This document shows, one piece after another, positions 55,301 through 63,344 of a stretch of 64,000 nucleotides of DNA; position 1 is the stretch's first letter, and every line of letters begins with the position of its first letter. The position numbers and the translations under genes were made by a program. The stretch covers positions 40,752,197 to 40,816,196 of the forward strand of contig NC_089722.1 of assembly GCF_035083965.1 (NCBI RefSeq), written 5' to 3'. The DNA comes from Branchiostoma lanceolatum (Eukaryota; Chordata; Leptocardii; Amphioxiformes; Branchiostomatidae). The notes below the pieces were generated by a model. That model was not told the DNA's origin, ran no database searches, and saw only the letters and a list, made by a program, of their open reading frames with translations.

Positions 55301-58300
55301 GAAAAGAGGATAATGTCATCAAGGTAGGCTAGACATGACCTCCAGTCTAATCCCGCCAGGAGGAGTTCCATTAACCGGTGAAATGTCGATGGCGCGTTCG
55401 TGAGGCCGAACGCCATGACTGTGAATTGGTACAGGCCACGACCGGTGGTGAAGGCCGTCTTCTCACGATCGTCCGGATGGACGGGGACCTGCCAGCAACC
55501 GGCCGTCATGTCCAATGTTGTGAAGTATGCTGAGCCCGACAGGGCATCGATGGTGTCGTCCGTCCGGGGTAGGGGATGAGCATCCTTGACTGTTGCGTGG
55601 TTCAATTTTCGGTAGTCGACACAGAATCGATGGGTGCCATTTTTCTTTCGGACCAGGACTACGGGTGCGGCCCATGGGCTCTGACTGGGCTCGACCACAC
55701 CCGCATCCAGCATCTCCGCGACTTGGCGTTGTACCTCGGCCTGGCGGTGGATGGGCATTCTGTGTGGTCGTTGTTTAATTGGCCGGTCATCATGGGTAAG
55801 TATGCGGTGTTGAGCGAGGGACGTGCGACCTCTGTCCCCTGGATGACGACTGAAAACATCAGAATAACGCTGGAGGAGGTCAGAGAGTTGGCACGCCTCA
55901 TCCGGGGAAAGGTGGGTGGTGTCGACACTGGGAGGAGTGGTGCTGGCCAAAGGATCTTGTTCGGCGATGTCATCATCGTCTAATGGCAGGAAGGATCCCA
56001 GTGGCATGGCTGCTTTCAGCGTGACAGGTTCATCTGATGTGTTGGTCACCTCACAAACGGTTTCAGAGTTGTTGACTGTGGCGACAGTTCTGGCAATGGC
56101 GAACCCTTTGTCGGTGTAGGGGCGTGGTTCCAATAAACCAGCGTAGTCATTAGGGATGGGGCGTGTCGCCATTCCGGGTGTAAGGCGGACCGGTATCGCC
56201 ATGACGGAATGCGGGGGCACTAAGGTGGTGCGACATACAGCGGCATGACAAACTGTGGGAAGCAGCTGAGATGACGTTAGGAGTGGTAGGGGTTGTCCTC
56301 CGATAGTCAGTGTACCCCTGCCAGCATCAAGGATGGCCTGTTGGGAAACGCAGAAGTCCCAACCTAGGAGGGCAGGTTGATCTGCATCACGGACGACATG
56401 GACGGGATGAGTTGCTTCACGGTCGCCCAGGTGGATGTGTAGGTCAATAACTCCAATAGTGTCCAACACGGAGTAAATTGCTTCATCAGGGGACGACACC
56501 GCAGATGGGGGATGGAGTTATACAGTTGTTCGCTAATGAGGGAAATGGCTGATCCTGTGTCAGTAAGTGTGTTCGTGGCTGACCCCTCCAAGATGGCGGA
56601 AATGTGGGATGTGGGCGGGAATCGGTGGGAGGGGTGCTGTGAGGGGGCCTGCGGTTGGTCTACTGATGCCCGGCCCGCGGCATCAGAGGAAGGTCGTTTC
56701 CCTGGTCAGCAAAACGGACTGATCTGGAAGGTGAGCGGGAGTGGTTGCGGTCTGAAGACGGCTGGCGGTATGGAGAGCGAGACCGCGAGTCAGTGGAGTG
56801 ATGGTACGGGGAGTTGGGGCGGTCTGAAGACGACTGGCGGTATGGAGAGCGAGACCGCGAGCCAGTGGAGTGACGGTACGGGGTGTTGGGGCGGTCTGAA
56901 GACGGCTGGCGGTATGGCGAGCGAGAACCCGAGTCAGTGGAGTGACGGTACGGGGAGTTGGGGCGGACATCGTCCGATGGGTGAGATGGGGAACGGGCAC
57001 GAGTGTCGGTAGTTCCGCGGTATGGTGAACGTGAACGGCTGTTGGCGAAGGAACCGTTACGGTACGGCGAGCGGGAACGATCGGCAGGCGGTTGGCGGAA
57101 AGGTGAGGTGGAACCGGAGCGGGCTTCGTAGTAGGGCCTGGGTGCTGGGGACAGATGCTGGCTTCGGAACAGGTTGGTGAGGATAGAGACCTGCTCGGTC
57201 AGGGTGGCCACGGCTGTGTGCAAATCGTCTCGCTGAACGGCATTCACCGGTTGCTCTCGAGTTTCCCGCGGGGCAGAGGCGGCCACTGCTTGTTCGTAGA
57301 GGGTGGCAATCTCTGCAGCCTCTTCGATGGTGGCAGGGTTTCGCTCCATCACTCGGAGGCGCGTGGCAGCATCAATGCCTTGTGTAAAGTATTGGAGGGC
57401 AACCCCCTTGATGGCAGGCTCGTTGTAGCGTTTTGACGCGTTTTGATGCGTTGTAGCGTATGCACGCCGGACCAGTTCTTCTAGTTCTGCTGCGAATACG
57501 ATGAATGACTCACCAGGTTGGCGTTTCCGTTGCGCTAGGGATTGTTGGAAACTGAAGGTAAACCTGTCTTGAGAAAAGGCATGTGACAGCATCCCGAGGA
57601 GGTTGGTGTAATCACGGCGGATGTCCTGTTGGAGGCTATGGAAGTATGTTAATGCAGGTCCATCCAGGAAGGTGGGGAGGATACGTGCTCGTACGTCAGG
57701 GGTGTACTGATGGGCGTCTGCGTAAACCTCAAATTTACCAAGCCAGACATGGAAGTCTTCCTCCCCCTTGCCCAGGAAGTGCGCTGGTAGGTGCGTTTTG
57801 AGGTGTAGTGGGGTAGCTGGGACCGGCCCGGAACCTGTCTGTGGTGCGGGTGGTGGTGGTTGTTTCCATGTGGCACCTGAAACTGTACCGGGTGGTGATA
57901 GTTGGTATGTAGCACCTGCGGACGTACCGGGTGGTGGTGGTTGTTTCCATGTAGCACCTGACGACATACCGGGTGGTGGTAGTTGGTATGTAGCACCTGC
58001 GTACGTACCGGGTGGTGGTGGTTGTTTGAATGTGGCACCTGGAGCTGTACCGGGTGGTGATAGTTGGTATGTAGCACCTGCGGACGTACCGGGTGGTGGT
58101 GGTGGTTGTTTCCATGTAGCACCTGACGACATACCGGGTGGTGGTAGTTGGTAGGTAGCACCTACGGACGTACCAGGTGGTGGTGGTTGTTTGAATGTGG
58201 CACCTGGAGCTGTACCGGGTGTTGGAAGTTGGTATGTAGCACCTACCGAAGTACCGGGTGGTGGTGGTTGGTATGTAGCACCTGCCAAAGTACCGGGTGG

Positions 58301-61300
58301 TGGTGGTTGGTATGTAGCACCTGCCGAAGTACCGGGTGGTGGTGGTTGGTAGGTAGCACCTGCCGAAGTACCGGGTGGTGGTGGTTGGTAGGTAGCACCT
58401 GCCGAAGTACCGGGTGGTGGTGGTTGGTATGTAGCACCTGCCGAAGTACGGGGTGGTGGTGGTTGTTGGAATGTGGCACTTGGAGATGTACTAGGTGGTG
58501 GTAGTAGGTATGTAACATCTGAAGACATATCAGGTGGTGGTGGTTGTTGGAATGTGACACCTAATTCTAACGATGTACTAGGTGGTGTTGGTTGCTGGAC
58601 TGTAGCACCTGAAGGCGTAGGAGCGGTAAAAGCTGGTCCGGGGAACCGCTGTGTGAGACCCGCCTGAGTAGGCGAAGCCACTAGAGGTGCACGTGAGTTT
58701 GTCGATGTCATCGGGTTATAATGAGGAAACGAAACTTCAGAGTCAATGAAAAATTCCCCCGGATTGTTAGTCGATGTCATACGACGAGATAGCCCAAGCT
58801 ACGGACGAACGGGAATGTGGCAGTAGCCTACCTTCTGCTGGGAGGCGTACAGGTTTCAGAACAGAACGCACGTGGTCCGGGGGGGAGGGGGGCATCGGCC
58901 AGACGGAGCTGCGGGAAGCGATTTTTCCAGCAGGGACGAGTAAGATTAGTAGTGCATCGACGGAGGAGGTTCGAACACCGCTGCCATCAGTGTAAGACTC
59001 CAATCATGGTAGTCAAAGACGATAGGAGACGAATGTGACGGGAAGAAGGTCTATAATCAGGAACACAACATAGAACAAAGAATCTCTCTTTCTTGGGTCG
59101 TACCACTCTCCGCCCGGGGGGGTGGCGGCCTCAACTATTCGAACTTTACACTAGCAACTAAAATGTGGGACAGATGAGGATGTACGAGGGGCGTTCGATA
59201 AGTTACCGTGATCAAAGAGACATATCTCAAATTTCGGGGCAATTAAGAACAAACTATGAAGCCTTCCATTATTGTCCACCAAAACACAAATAATTCTTAC
59301 CATATACAGGTAAACGAAGTGGTTTTTTTTGCTTGTTTAATTAACGACGTCATTGTGTTTGTTTGTTCGTGCTTTGACTCAAATGAGTACAGGCGCATTT
59401 GGAACCATCAGTAGCTATCATTACAGCAGTAATTCGGCTGCTGACTCAGGGGTAACGTGCGCTGGAATAATTCCATCAATGTGACACATGTTTTGCCATT
59501 TATGGTCCACAAAGTTTATTATCCAATGTTCGTTTACATTAGTATTCAAGCCCTCGTTTTTGACATGCCTTACTTGCATCTTAGATTTGACCTTGTGGCT
59601 ATTGTACTTCGTCGTTCGAGGGCAAACTAACGTCTTGCTGGAGGGGAAGAATGAAAAGAAACCAAACCAAGCCACAACATACCGTGTCGATCCCGCCAAA
59701 CAAGAGTTCCACGGCCGTCAACATGGCCTCCTCGAACGTGACGTCATTCCTGGACAGCAGGCTCTGGAGGAAGTCCGTGTCCGATTCGGCGGATTTTCCA
59801 TCTTCGGCTGGACTTTTATCCAGCTTTTCCTTCAGCAGCTTGGCAGCAACACTGAGGTTTGACACAATCAATCAATCAATCAATCAATCTATGTATATAT
59901 TCATCAGTATGGAGAGACAAAAAGAACTAACAAAATAACGTAAAAGCATGATGATCAAAGTAAACTATGTGTATATATGTCTATCTATCTATCTCTCTCT
60001 TTATAGATATATTACCCTAGATAGAAGTCCGTTGTGTGAAGCACTGCGACAACTTCAACATATGCACCACCTACTTTGAACAACAGATATGAAAACTAGA
60101 AGAAGAACTACATGAATTCCAAACTCAATTAAAATTTTAAACCTCAGATAGTTACGTCTGCCATTGGTCCATTGCCTTTGCAAAGTTCCTTCACGTAAGG
60201 TTGCTGATGCACTTGTACAGACAGCTTTCGGTATAAAATGTAGCAGAAAAAGTACCAACACGCTGTCGAGTAAAAAGAAGAACTTGAGTAAGTTTAAGCC
60301 TCAGAGTCTTAACTTACGTGTGCCACAGGTCGATTTCCTTCTCAAACTTCCTCCACATGGGGGTACTGATGTACTTGTACAGACCGACTGCTGACAGCTC
60401 CAGTTTGACGAAAGCATCGAAGAAGTCGTTGACCCCGTCAATCATAAGCTGAGCGTCAGAACCCGGTTCAAGGTCATCCAAGGTCATGCAGCCGAGCCGC
60501 TTGTCCAGCACAACCACGCTGATAGCTGGGGGGGGGGGGCAATGTGTAAATTTGATGGCCCGTTCTAACTGCAATGTATATCCAATTCCGAATGAGTTGC
60601 GTATGAACATTTTGTTGCTTACGGATAGCCTTTCTTGGAAAAAGTTGTTTCTACTTTGGCCCACCTCTGTGCTGCCCGGTTATCGAACCGAAAAAATGAC
60701 TAACTTCGGCCGCAAACTTAACAGAAACCAAAGAAATGTCAATGCAACCAAACGCGACGAAAAAGATCTCTGACCTCGCCAGAATGCGTAGTCGTATTGC
60801 ACAAACTCGAACGCGCTTCGCGTGCACCAGGAGCGCCGCTGTCGAAAATTTGCCCAATACCGGATTAGGACGTTGTTGTTATAATTTTTTGATAGATCAA
60901 GGACACCAAATTTTCTTAACTTCTGGTGAACTTCAAATTAAGAAAAAAGAATCGTGTTTTGTCGGGTGGGTATGACATAAATAGAATACAACACGGGATT
61001 GGATCGCCCGACGGCCTAGGGCTGATACCTCGGCTGATACGGAATACACCGTGTTGCAGTTTACATTTATCATCTCTATACATTCAATACATATTGCACG
61101 GCGCAAAATGGTTAACTGGGACTTTCAATAATCTTTCTTTTAAAACCCTTGCTAGGTAGGTTCCCATACTCACACTCGAGCGCCCATCTGTACACGTAGC
61201 TGGTGAAGTTGTGAACTTGACCCCCGCTGTCTTCCTTCTCTGTCAGAGCCCTGATGACGTCAACCAGGTCCCTGCTGACGTCATCCTGCAGAGAGGCGTA

Positions 61301-61467
61301 CGCACCGACCGTCTTGGGTCGCATCAGGTCCTTCTGAACCGAGCTGCGCACGCGCTGCCACTCCTCTCCGTTTCTGAGGAATAAAGACGAAATCTGATCT
61401 TGTTTTTCACACTACACGTTGTCTAAATCACATTATCATGTTTATCAAAACATGCAGTAACGGTGAC

Positions 61468-61502
<35 letters not shown>

Positions 61503-62693
61503 CACACAGACACGCGCACGCACAAGCACTCACGAACAAATACACGCACACACGCGCGCGCGCGCGCGCGCACACACACACACACACAAATACACACACA
61601 TACGCATTTGTTTGTGCATAAGTAGCTTGCTACTCATATACCTACAGGTTCACTAATCCAACTGGCAACTTCTTTAGTTCCCGGTAAGTTTTGATGCTCA
61701 TCAGCGGAAGCCGCTCCGGATATCTCCCCTCGTTGCGGAACACCTTCCCGATCTCCTTGGGATCACTGATGACCACCAAGTCCAACGGGCCAAGTTTCTC
61801 CCGGTAGATGCTCCCGTAGGTTCTCGTTCTCTCTCTGAATGAGTCCCGCATGTTTGTCTTGACCGGGAATCGACCTGCTTGGTTCCAAGATGTAAAGGTT
61901 TAATAAGACGCGGTGTCGTTTGAAAGACAACATATACATATTTACGAGGAGTGCGTTCTTACTAAGGCCTTGTGCCAAACATCTGCTTGGAGATTTGAGC
62001 TCCATGACCCTGCTTGGCACGTCATGACACAGGTCATGGGTCGTAGGTCATAACGCTGTGTCCTTCACAGCGGGCGTCATAGGGCTACATGCATTACTGC
62101 CATTTATTGTATCCCTTTAGTCTCCCCTATCCTGAATTTCTTCTACTTCACTTGAAAAGAAGCCAAAAGTTACACAACTAACAACACATTGCATACGTGA
62201 CAACCATAAGTCACTGAGAATGATACATACAACCATATATGGATCGGTACCTCCCTACCTGCCTGCTTGATACCTGGTCGGGTAACATATAAACAGCCTG
62301 GATATTAGATACGCATAATTTATTTGTAACCATACAGCAGTTCAAACAAGGAAGCGACCGAGATACCTTAAATGCAACGTTGGTGCCTCAAAAATGGAGT
62401 TTTGCTGGCGAGGCCAGTATAAGATATGGCTTCCTTAATAGGGCTACCTTCCTCATGGCATGGTACGTACCAAACGGGGTGTAGTCCCACGCCGTCCCGA
62501 TGAGGGGGAGACCCTTCGGCCCGGGGATCTCATCGAACGGCCGAGCGGCTGTTTCGTGCGCAGCGCTCTCTGCCGCCCCGGTGCTCTGTGGACGGTAGCC
62601 CGGGTTGGTCGTTCTCAGAGCCGCCAGACTTCGTGCGCCGCAAACGCGGAACAAACTCCCTCGCTGTCCGACAACTCTCTGTAGCAAGGACAT
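49343..62693 (-). CDS. Mitochondrial-clan cytochrome P450, CYP-C, ten exons, 530 aa
   Basis: Paralog of CYP-A and CYP-B. Exons (minus): 62693-62471, 61874-61646, 61373-61174, 60525-60318, 59851-59683, 52063-51897, 51632-51554, 50575-50410, 49898-49855 and 49450-49343 (TAA). All phases agree and no stop interrupts. Motifs: presequence [40 protein letters not shown] helix GGIDTT (339-344); K helix ETFR (396-399); FKPERWL; heme loop [10 protein letters not shown] (Cys479) then [14 protein letters not shown]; end [19 protein letters not shown]. Exon 8 has two extra codons (Thr-Arg) after FKPERWLR from a 6-base ACGCGT insertion. Intron 5 is 7.6 kb because a Ty3/gypsy element sits in it in the same orientation. 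The exon 4 acceptor follows a run of 12 C. Otherwise it looks functional. Confidence 0.9.
49925..50330. other. CYP-C intron 8, repeat-like with a 22-G run
   Basis: It contains TCTTCGCCGAGAAGATTATG-type sequence that reads like a dispersed repeat, and an uninterrupted run of 22 G at 50186-50207. AACGAAACGTCGGCTG near 50316 resembles GACGTTTCGG near 12553. No gene. Confidence 0.5.
50610..50765. repeat. Dispersed repeat, GAATACAACACGG family
   Basis: Left end ATAGAATACAACACAGTGTA, then TCCGTATCACCCGAGG; right end ATAAACTGTGTTGTATC is the inverted end. A short, complete-looking member in intron 7 of CYP-C. Confidence 0.7.
51139..51185 (-). repeat. SINE body fragment
   Basis: AAAGTGCCTTTCCCAAGGGC followed by ACAACGTCGGGGC equals the body of the tRNA-derived SINE family (minus strand). 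In intron 7 of CYP-C. Confidence 0.6.
52099..52102. repeat. Left target-site duplication CTAG
   Basis: CTAG precedes the left LTR and again follows the right LTR at 59151-59154. A 4-bp duplication is usual for many Ty3/gypsy integrases. Confidence 0.8.
52103..52262 (-). repeat. 3' LTR, 160 bp
   Basis: On the element strand it begins TGTAAAGTTCGAATAG and ends CTTACA. Identical to the other LTR except one base (T here, C in 58991-59150, in the GGCGGC(T/C)TCAAC context on the plus strand). Very short for a gypsy LTR. No clear TATA box. Confidence 0.95.
52263..52273 (-). other. Polypurine tract
   Basis: GGGGGGAAGAG on the element strand directly abuts the 3' LTR. This is where plus-strand DNA synthesis would be primed. 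Confidence 0.85.
52318..52510. repeat. Three tandem copies of a 62-65-bp unit in the element 3' region
   Basis: CTTTAACATCCTGTATCTTT...ACAGCTAACGACTTCT occurs three times with one or two changes. It lies between the pol stop and the polypurine tract. Confidence 0.9.
52711..56499 (-). CDS. pol: pol: reverse transcriptase, RNase H, integrase
   Basis: An uninterrupted frame of about 1262 codons. The first 80 residues are the C-terminal half of protease (HLG, LLGWDF). RT at about 240-420 has the core [10 protein letters not shown]. RNase H at about 520-640 has [14 protein letters not shown] and [11 protein letters not shown] Pro-rich spacer at about 660-770 is a duplicated 55-60 residue segment. 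Integrase has the zinc finger H...H...C..C ([20 protein letters not shown]), catalytic [18 protein letters not shown] and a Glu in GLVERFNR, then a GPF module ([11 protein letters not shown]). No chromodomain is seen at the C-terminus. There is no AUG of its own: expression would need frameshifting from gag. Confidence 0.95.
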   Translation of the reverse strand: MSSPDEAIYSVLDTIGVIDLHIHLGDREATHPVHVVRDADQPALLGWDFCVSQQAILDAGRGTLTIGGQPLPLLTSSQLLPTVCHAAVCRTTLVPPHSVMAIPVRLTPGMATRPIPNDYAGLLEPRPYTDKGFAIARTVATVNNSETVCEVTNTSDEPVTLKAAMPLGSFLPLDDDDIAEQDPLASTTPPSVDTTHLSPDEACQLSDLLQRYSDVFSRHPGDRGRTSLAQHRILTHDDRPIKQRPHRMPIHRQAEVQRQVAEMLDAGVVEPSQSPWAAPVVLVRKKNGTHRFCVDYRKLNHATVKDAHPLPRTDDTIDALSGSAYFTTLDMTAGCWQVPVHPDDREKTAFTTGRGLYQFTVMAFGLTNAPSTFHRLMELLLAGLDWRSCLAYLDDIILFSRTFEDHLTVLEEVLSRFRSANLKLNAEKCKFAQPKVHFLGHVVSRHGVQPDPTNTDKVRNWPTPTSIAHVRSFLGLASYYRKFVRHFAKIAEPLHVLTRKGSSFSWSSDCQAAFETLREALTSSPILAYPDFSRPFTLHTDASDSAVGAVLSQTTDHGEQVVAYASCTLTAQGRRWATFDREMWAVVWSIRHFRTYLAGRRFTVMTDHKPLLGWSNKLTTHDPTGRRSRWAVELSTYEFDLTYRAGKANSNADALSRLPASVATVATVDQPPTLPQDPTAEQPTAPLDNPPDGQLLPPPTDPPDEHWLPHADALSHLPASVAAVDQPPTLPHDPSAEQPTVPLDDPPDGQLPPPPTDSPDGHSLPHKVQQAQEADQDISEIIQWKRQRQGRPPWHTISRRGRSLKALWDQYHSLVVKRGVLYRRWKPNANCHVIYQRVAPASLRPAILQELHNGSCSGHLGITKTLRRVYIRFYWPGMNQDVKRWYRACQHCATRTAPTPSARAPLKPIRADDPFKKVAMDLTELPKSKKGNRYCLVLQDFFTKYANAYAIPRQDAPTVAQVLFTHYIREHGVPSSLHSDQGRQFEADLMKELYAALGIAKSRTTPYHPQGDGLVERFNRTLKAMLSKYVSPMGDDWDDHLSHVLLAYNTSVHASTGYTPFLLAHGRETNLPADVIFGTTPPGAPPTTTARSYVKTLTSSLRTAFAHARQNMQRASSRQKAAYDSTTSHRPYKTGDKVWVNDPTALRRKLKPRWKGPFVVMERLHSDGEPGVTYRIKDARSKRRKIVHYNRLKPCYTLPTVAQHRDRQLVPTGDAPTSQLACDSFEDQAPQQATSVGDTNQHTTRHGRRVTRPSRFADCVMD
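56364..56659 (-). pseudogene. pro: Protease N-terminal part, separated by a frameshift
   Basis: The -1 frame relative to gag is open through the gag stop (56660) and encodes [20 protein letters not shown], with the aspartic protease DTGS signature. Downstream, the family-like continuation ([15 protein letters not shown]) is in the next frame, so a single-base change near 56505-56520 splits protease. The gag-to-pro shift is normal for such elements; the second one looks like damage. Confidence 0.7.
56660..58780 (-). CDS. gag: gag with PPPG and SR/SPYR repeats, 706 aa
   Basis: Starts at ATG 58780 ([10 protein letters not shown]). Residues about 70-300 are 12 or more repeats of the type [13 protein letters not shown]. 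Residues about 315-510 are a capsid-like region ([40 protein letters not shown]), as in gypsy Gag retrotransposon domains. The C-terminal 150 residues are SRSPYR / [11 protein letters not shown] repeats, rich in Arg and Ser. I see no CCHC zinc knuckle; the basic SR-like tail may replace it for RNA binding. Ends MPRAGHQ. Confidence 0.9.
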   Translation of the reverse strand: MTSTNNPGEFFIDSEVSFPHYNPMTSTNSRAPLVASPTQAGLTQRFPGPAFTAPTPSGATVQQPTPPSTSLELGVTFQQPPPPDMSSDVTYLLPPPSTSPSATFQQPPPPRTSAGATYQPPPPGTSAGATYQPPPPGTSAGATYQPPPPGTSAGATYQPPPPGTLAGATYQPPPPGTSVGATYQLPTPGTAPGATFKQPPPPGTSVGATYQLPPPGMSSGATWKQPPPPPGTSAGATYQLSPPGTAPGATFKQPPPPGTYAGATYQLPPPGMSSGATWKQPPPPGTSAGATYQLSPPGTVSGATWKQPPPPAPQTGSGPVPATPLHLKTHLPAHFLGKGEEDFHVWLGKFEVYADAHQYTPDVRARILPTFLDGPALTYFHSLQQDIRRDYTNLLGMLSHAFSQDRFTFSFQQSLAQRKRQPGESFIVFAAELEELVRRAYATTHQNASKRYNEPAIKGVALQYFTQGIDAATRLRVMERNPATIEEAAEIATLYEQAVAASAPRETREQPVNAVQRDDLHTAVATLTEQVSILTNLFRSQHLSPAPRPYYEARSGSTSPFRQPPADRSRSPYRNGSFANSRSRSPYRGTTDTRARSPSHPSDDVRPNSPYRHSTDSGSRSPYRQPSSDRPNTPYRHSTGSRSRSPYRQSSSDRPNSPYHHSTDSRSRSPYRQPSSDRNHSRSPSRSVRFADQGNDLPLMPRAGHQ
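57790..58620. repeat. Coding tandem repeats in gag N-terminal half
   Basis: Units of about 42-57 bases (GTACCGGGTGGTGGTGGTTG, GTAGCACCTGC) recur at least 15 times. Some are nearly identical, showing recent expansion. Confidence 0.9.
58967..58989 (-). other. Primer binding site, leucine-tRNA-like
   Basis: Next to the 5' LTR, the element strand reads TGATGGCAGCGGTGTTCGAA. TGGCAGCGGTG is complementary to the acceptor end of metazoan tRNA-Leu genes ending CACCGCTGCCA; the first three bases TGA would be one mismatch from TGG (CCA tail). Confidence 0.6.
58991..59150 (-). repeat. 5' LTR, 160 bp
   Basis: Pair of 52103-52262, with one difference. On the element strand the U3 start TGTAAAG is at 59150. 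It is followed on the plus-strand right by CTAG (59151-59154), the target duplication. Confidence 0.95.
59155..59682. other. CYP-C intron 5, proximal part
   Basis: TACGAGGGGCGTTCGATAAG at 59182-59201 resembles the terminal repeat of mariner-type transposons, but I cannot find its partner or a transposase frame. Nothing else recognised. Confidence 0.4.
60528..60539 (-). other. Run of 12 C at the CYP-C exon 4 acceptor
   Basis: The minus strand reads twelve C then AG, then exon 4 (CTATCAGCG). The homopolymer forms the polypyrimidine tract. CYP-A and CYP-B have ordinary sequence (CTATTTCAG, GATCTATGCCAG) here. Confidence 0.9.
60775..61080. repeat. Dispersed repeat, GAATACAACACGG family
   Basis: It contains GCTGTCGAAAATTTG, ACCGGATTAGGACG, ACTTCTGGTGAA, GTCGGGTGGGTATGACATAA, ATAGAATACAACACGG and ends GATACGGAATACACCGTGTT. 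In intron 3 of CYP-C. Confidence 0.65.
61473..61590 (+). repeat. (CA)n microsatellite with (CG)n core, CYP-C intron 2
   Basis: CA repeats with a stretch of alternating CG (CGCGCGCGCGCGCGCG at about 61555-61570). Same intron position as the microsatellites of CYP-A and CYP-B. Confidence 0.95.
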
Positions 62694-62710
62694 CCTCGCA
62701 ATCTTAAACT

Positions 62711-62739
62711 CAACAGGTGTCTAAATGATTATTAAGGCT
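62711..62739 (-). promoter_or_regulatory. Conserved block upstream of CYP-C
   Basis: CAACAGGTGTCTAAATGATT followed by ATTAAGGC lies about 20-45 bases before the ATG, as in the other two P450 genes. Confidence 0.35.
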
Positions 62740-63130
62740 GGCCCCAACAGCTTAGGGGTTCTTCTTGTCTGTCAGGAAAGGTGAAGAGTTGTCAAGGCCT
62801 CTGGGTATGAGAGATGTCTGCAGAAAGATTGGGAGGCCGTCGAGCGCACGGACTACTACGTAGTATCAATTTTTTTGTCATGACTAGCAAGGTCATCGTC
62901 CGTTCGGACAAAGTCCAAGTGTGGACTGAACCATTATTGACGCGGCAATGGGGGTGACAACGTGAACCCCTACGTGTTTATGATTCATGTGTCACCATTC
63001 AATACCAGTAAGCCCATGCTACACATGGCCATTGGCTCCAGACTTTCCCCGGCCTAAAACTGCTCCCAACTTACGGTCAGACTGCTCCCAACTTACCAGC
63101 GACCTTGGTTGGCTAGTGGTCGAGGGTTGA

Positions 63131-63310
63131 TCTGCTAATCTCCAAGCAGATCTACACGGTGACCAAAAATGGTATATGCTAGCCAGACAAGCTCCAGTCA
63201 GCCAGATGAGCTCCAGTCCGCACCGTAGGTGCTTCTCTGGCTGACTGGAGCTTCTCTGGCTAGCATACTGACCATTTTTGGTCACCGTGTAGATCTGCTT
63301 GGAGATTAGT
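63131..63310. mobile_element. Foldback element, TCTCCAAGCAGA-ended family, copy 4
   Basis: TAATCTCCAAGCAGATCTAC, ACGGTGACCAAAAATGGT, ATGCTAGCCAGA and AGCTCCAGTCAGCCAGA are inverted in the right arm up to GTAGATCTGCTTGGAGATTA. Arms about 75 bases. Upstream of CYP-C. Confidence 0.9.
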
Positions 63311-63344
63311 CGAGGGCATGGTCGAGGGAGGTCCTGAATGTGTA

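Larger units (their letters stand above)
52103..59150 (-). mobile_element. Ty3/gypsy LTR retrotransposon, 7048 bp
   Basis: A complete element in intron 5 of CYP-C, transcribed in the same direction as the P450. Order on the minus strand: 5' LTR (59150-58991), primer site, gag, pol (protease, reverse transcriptase, RNase H, integrase), polypurine tract, 3' LTR (52262-52103). RT before integrase is the Ty3/gypsy order. The LTRs differ at one position out of 160, so insertion is recent. No env-like frame follows pol. A frame break inside protease suggests this copy is not autonomous. Confidence 0.95.

Noticed and set aside
57583-58667. Gly/Trp/Cys-rich open frames antisense to gag
   Set aside because: They are mirror frames of the proline-rich gag repeats.
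59182-59201. Mariner transposon
   Set aside because: One end-like sequence only; no opposite terminal repeat or transposase frame was found, so it is noted but not called.
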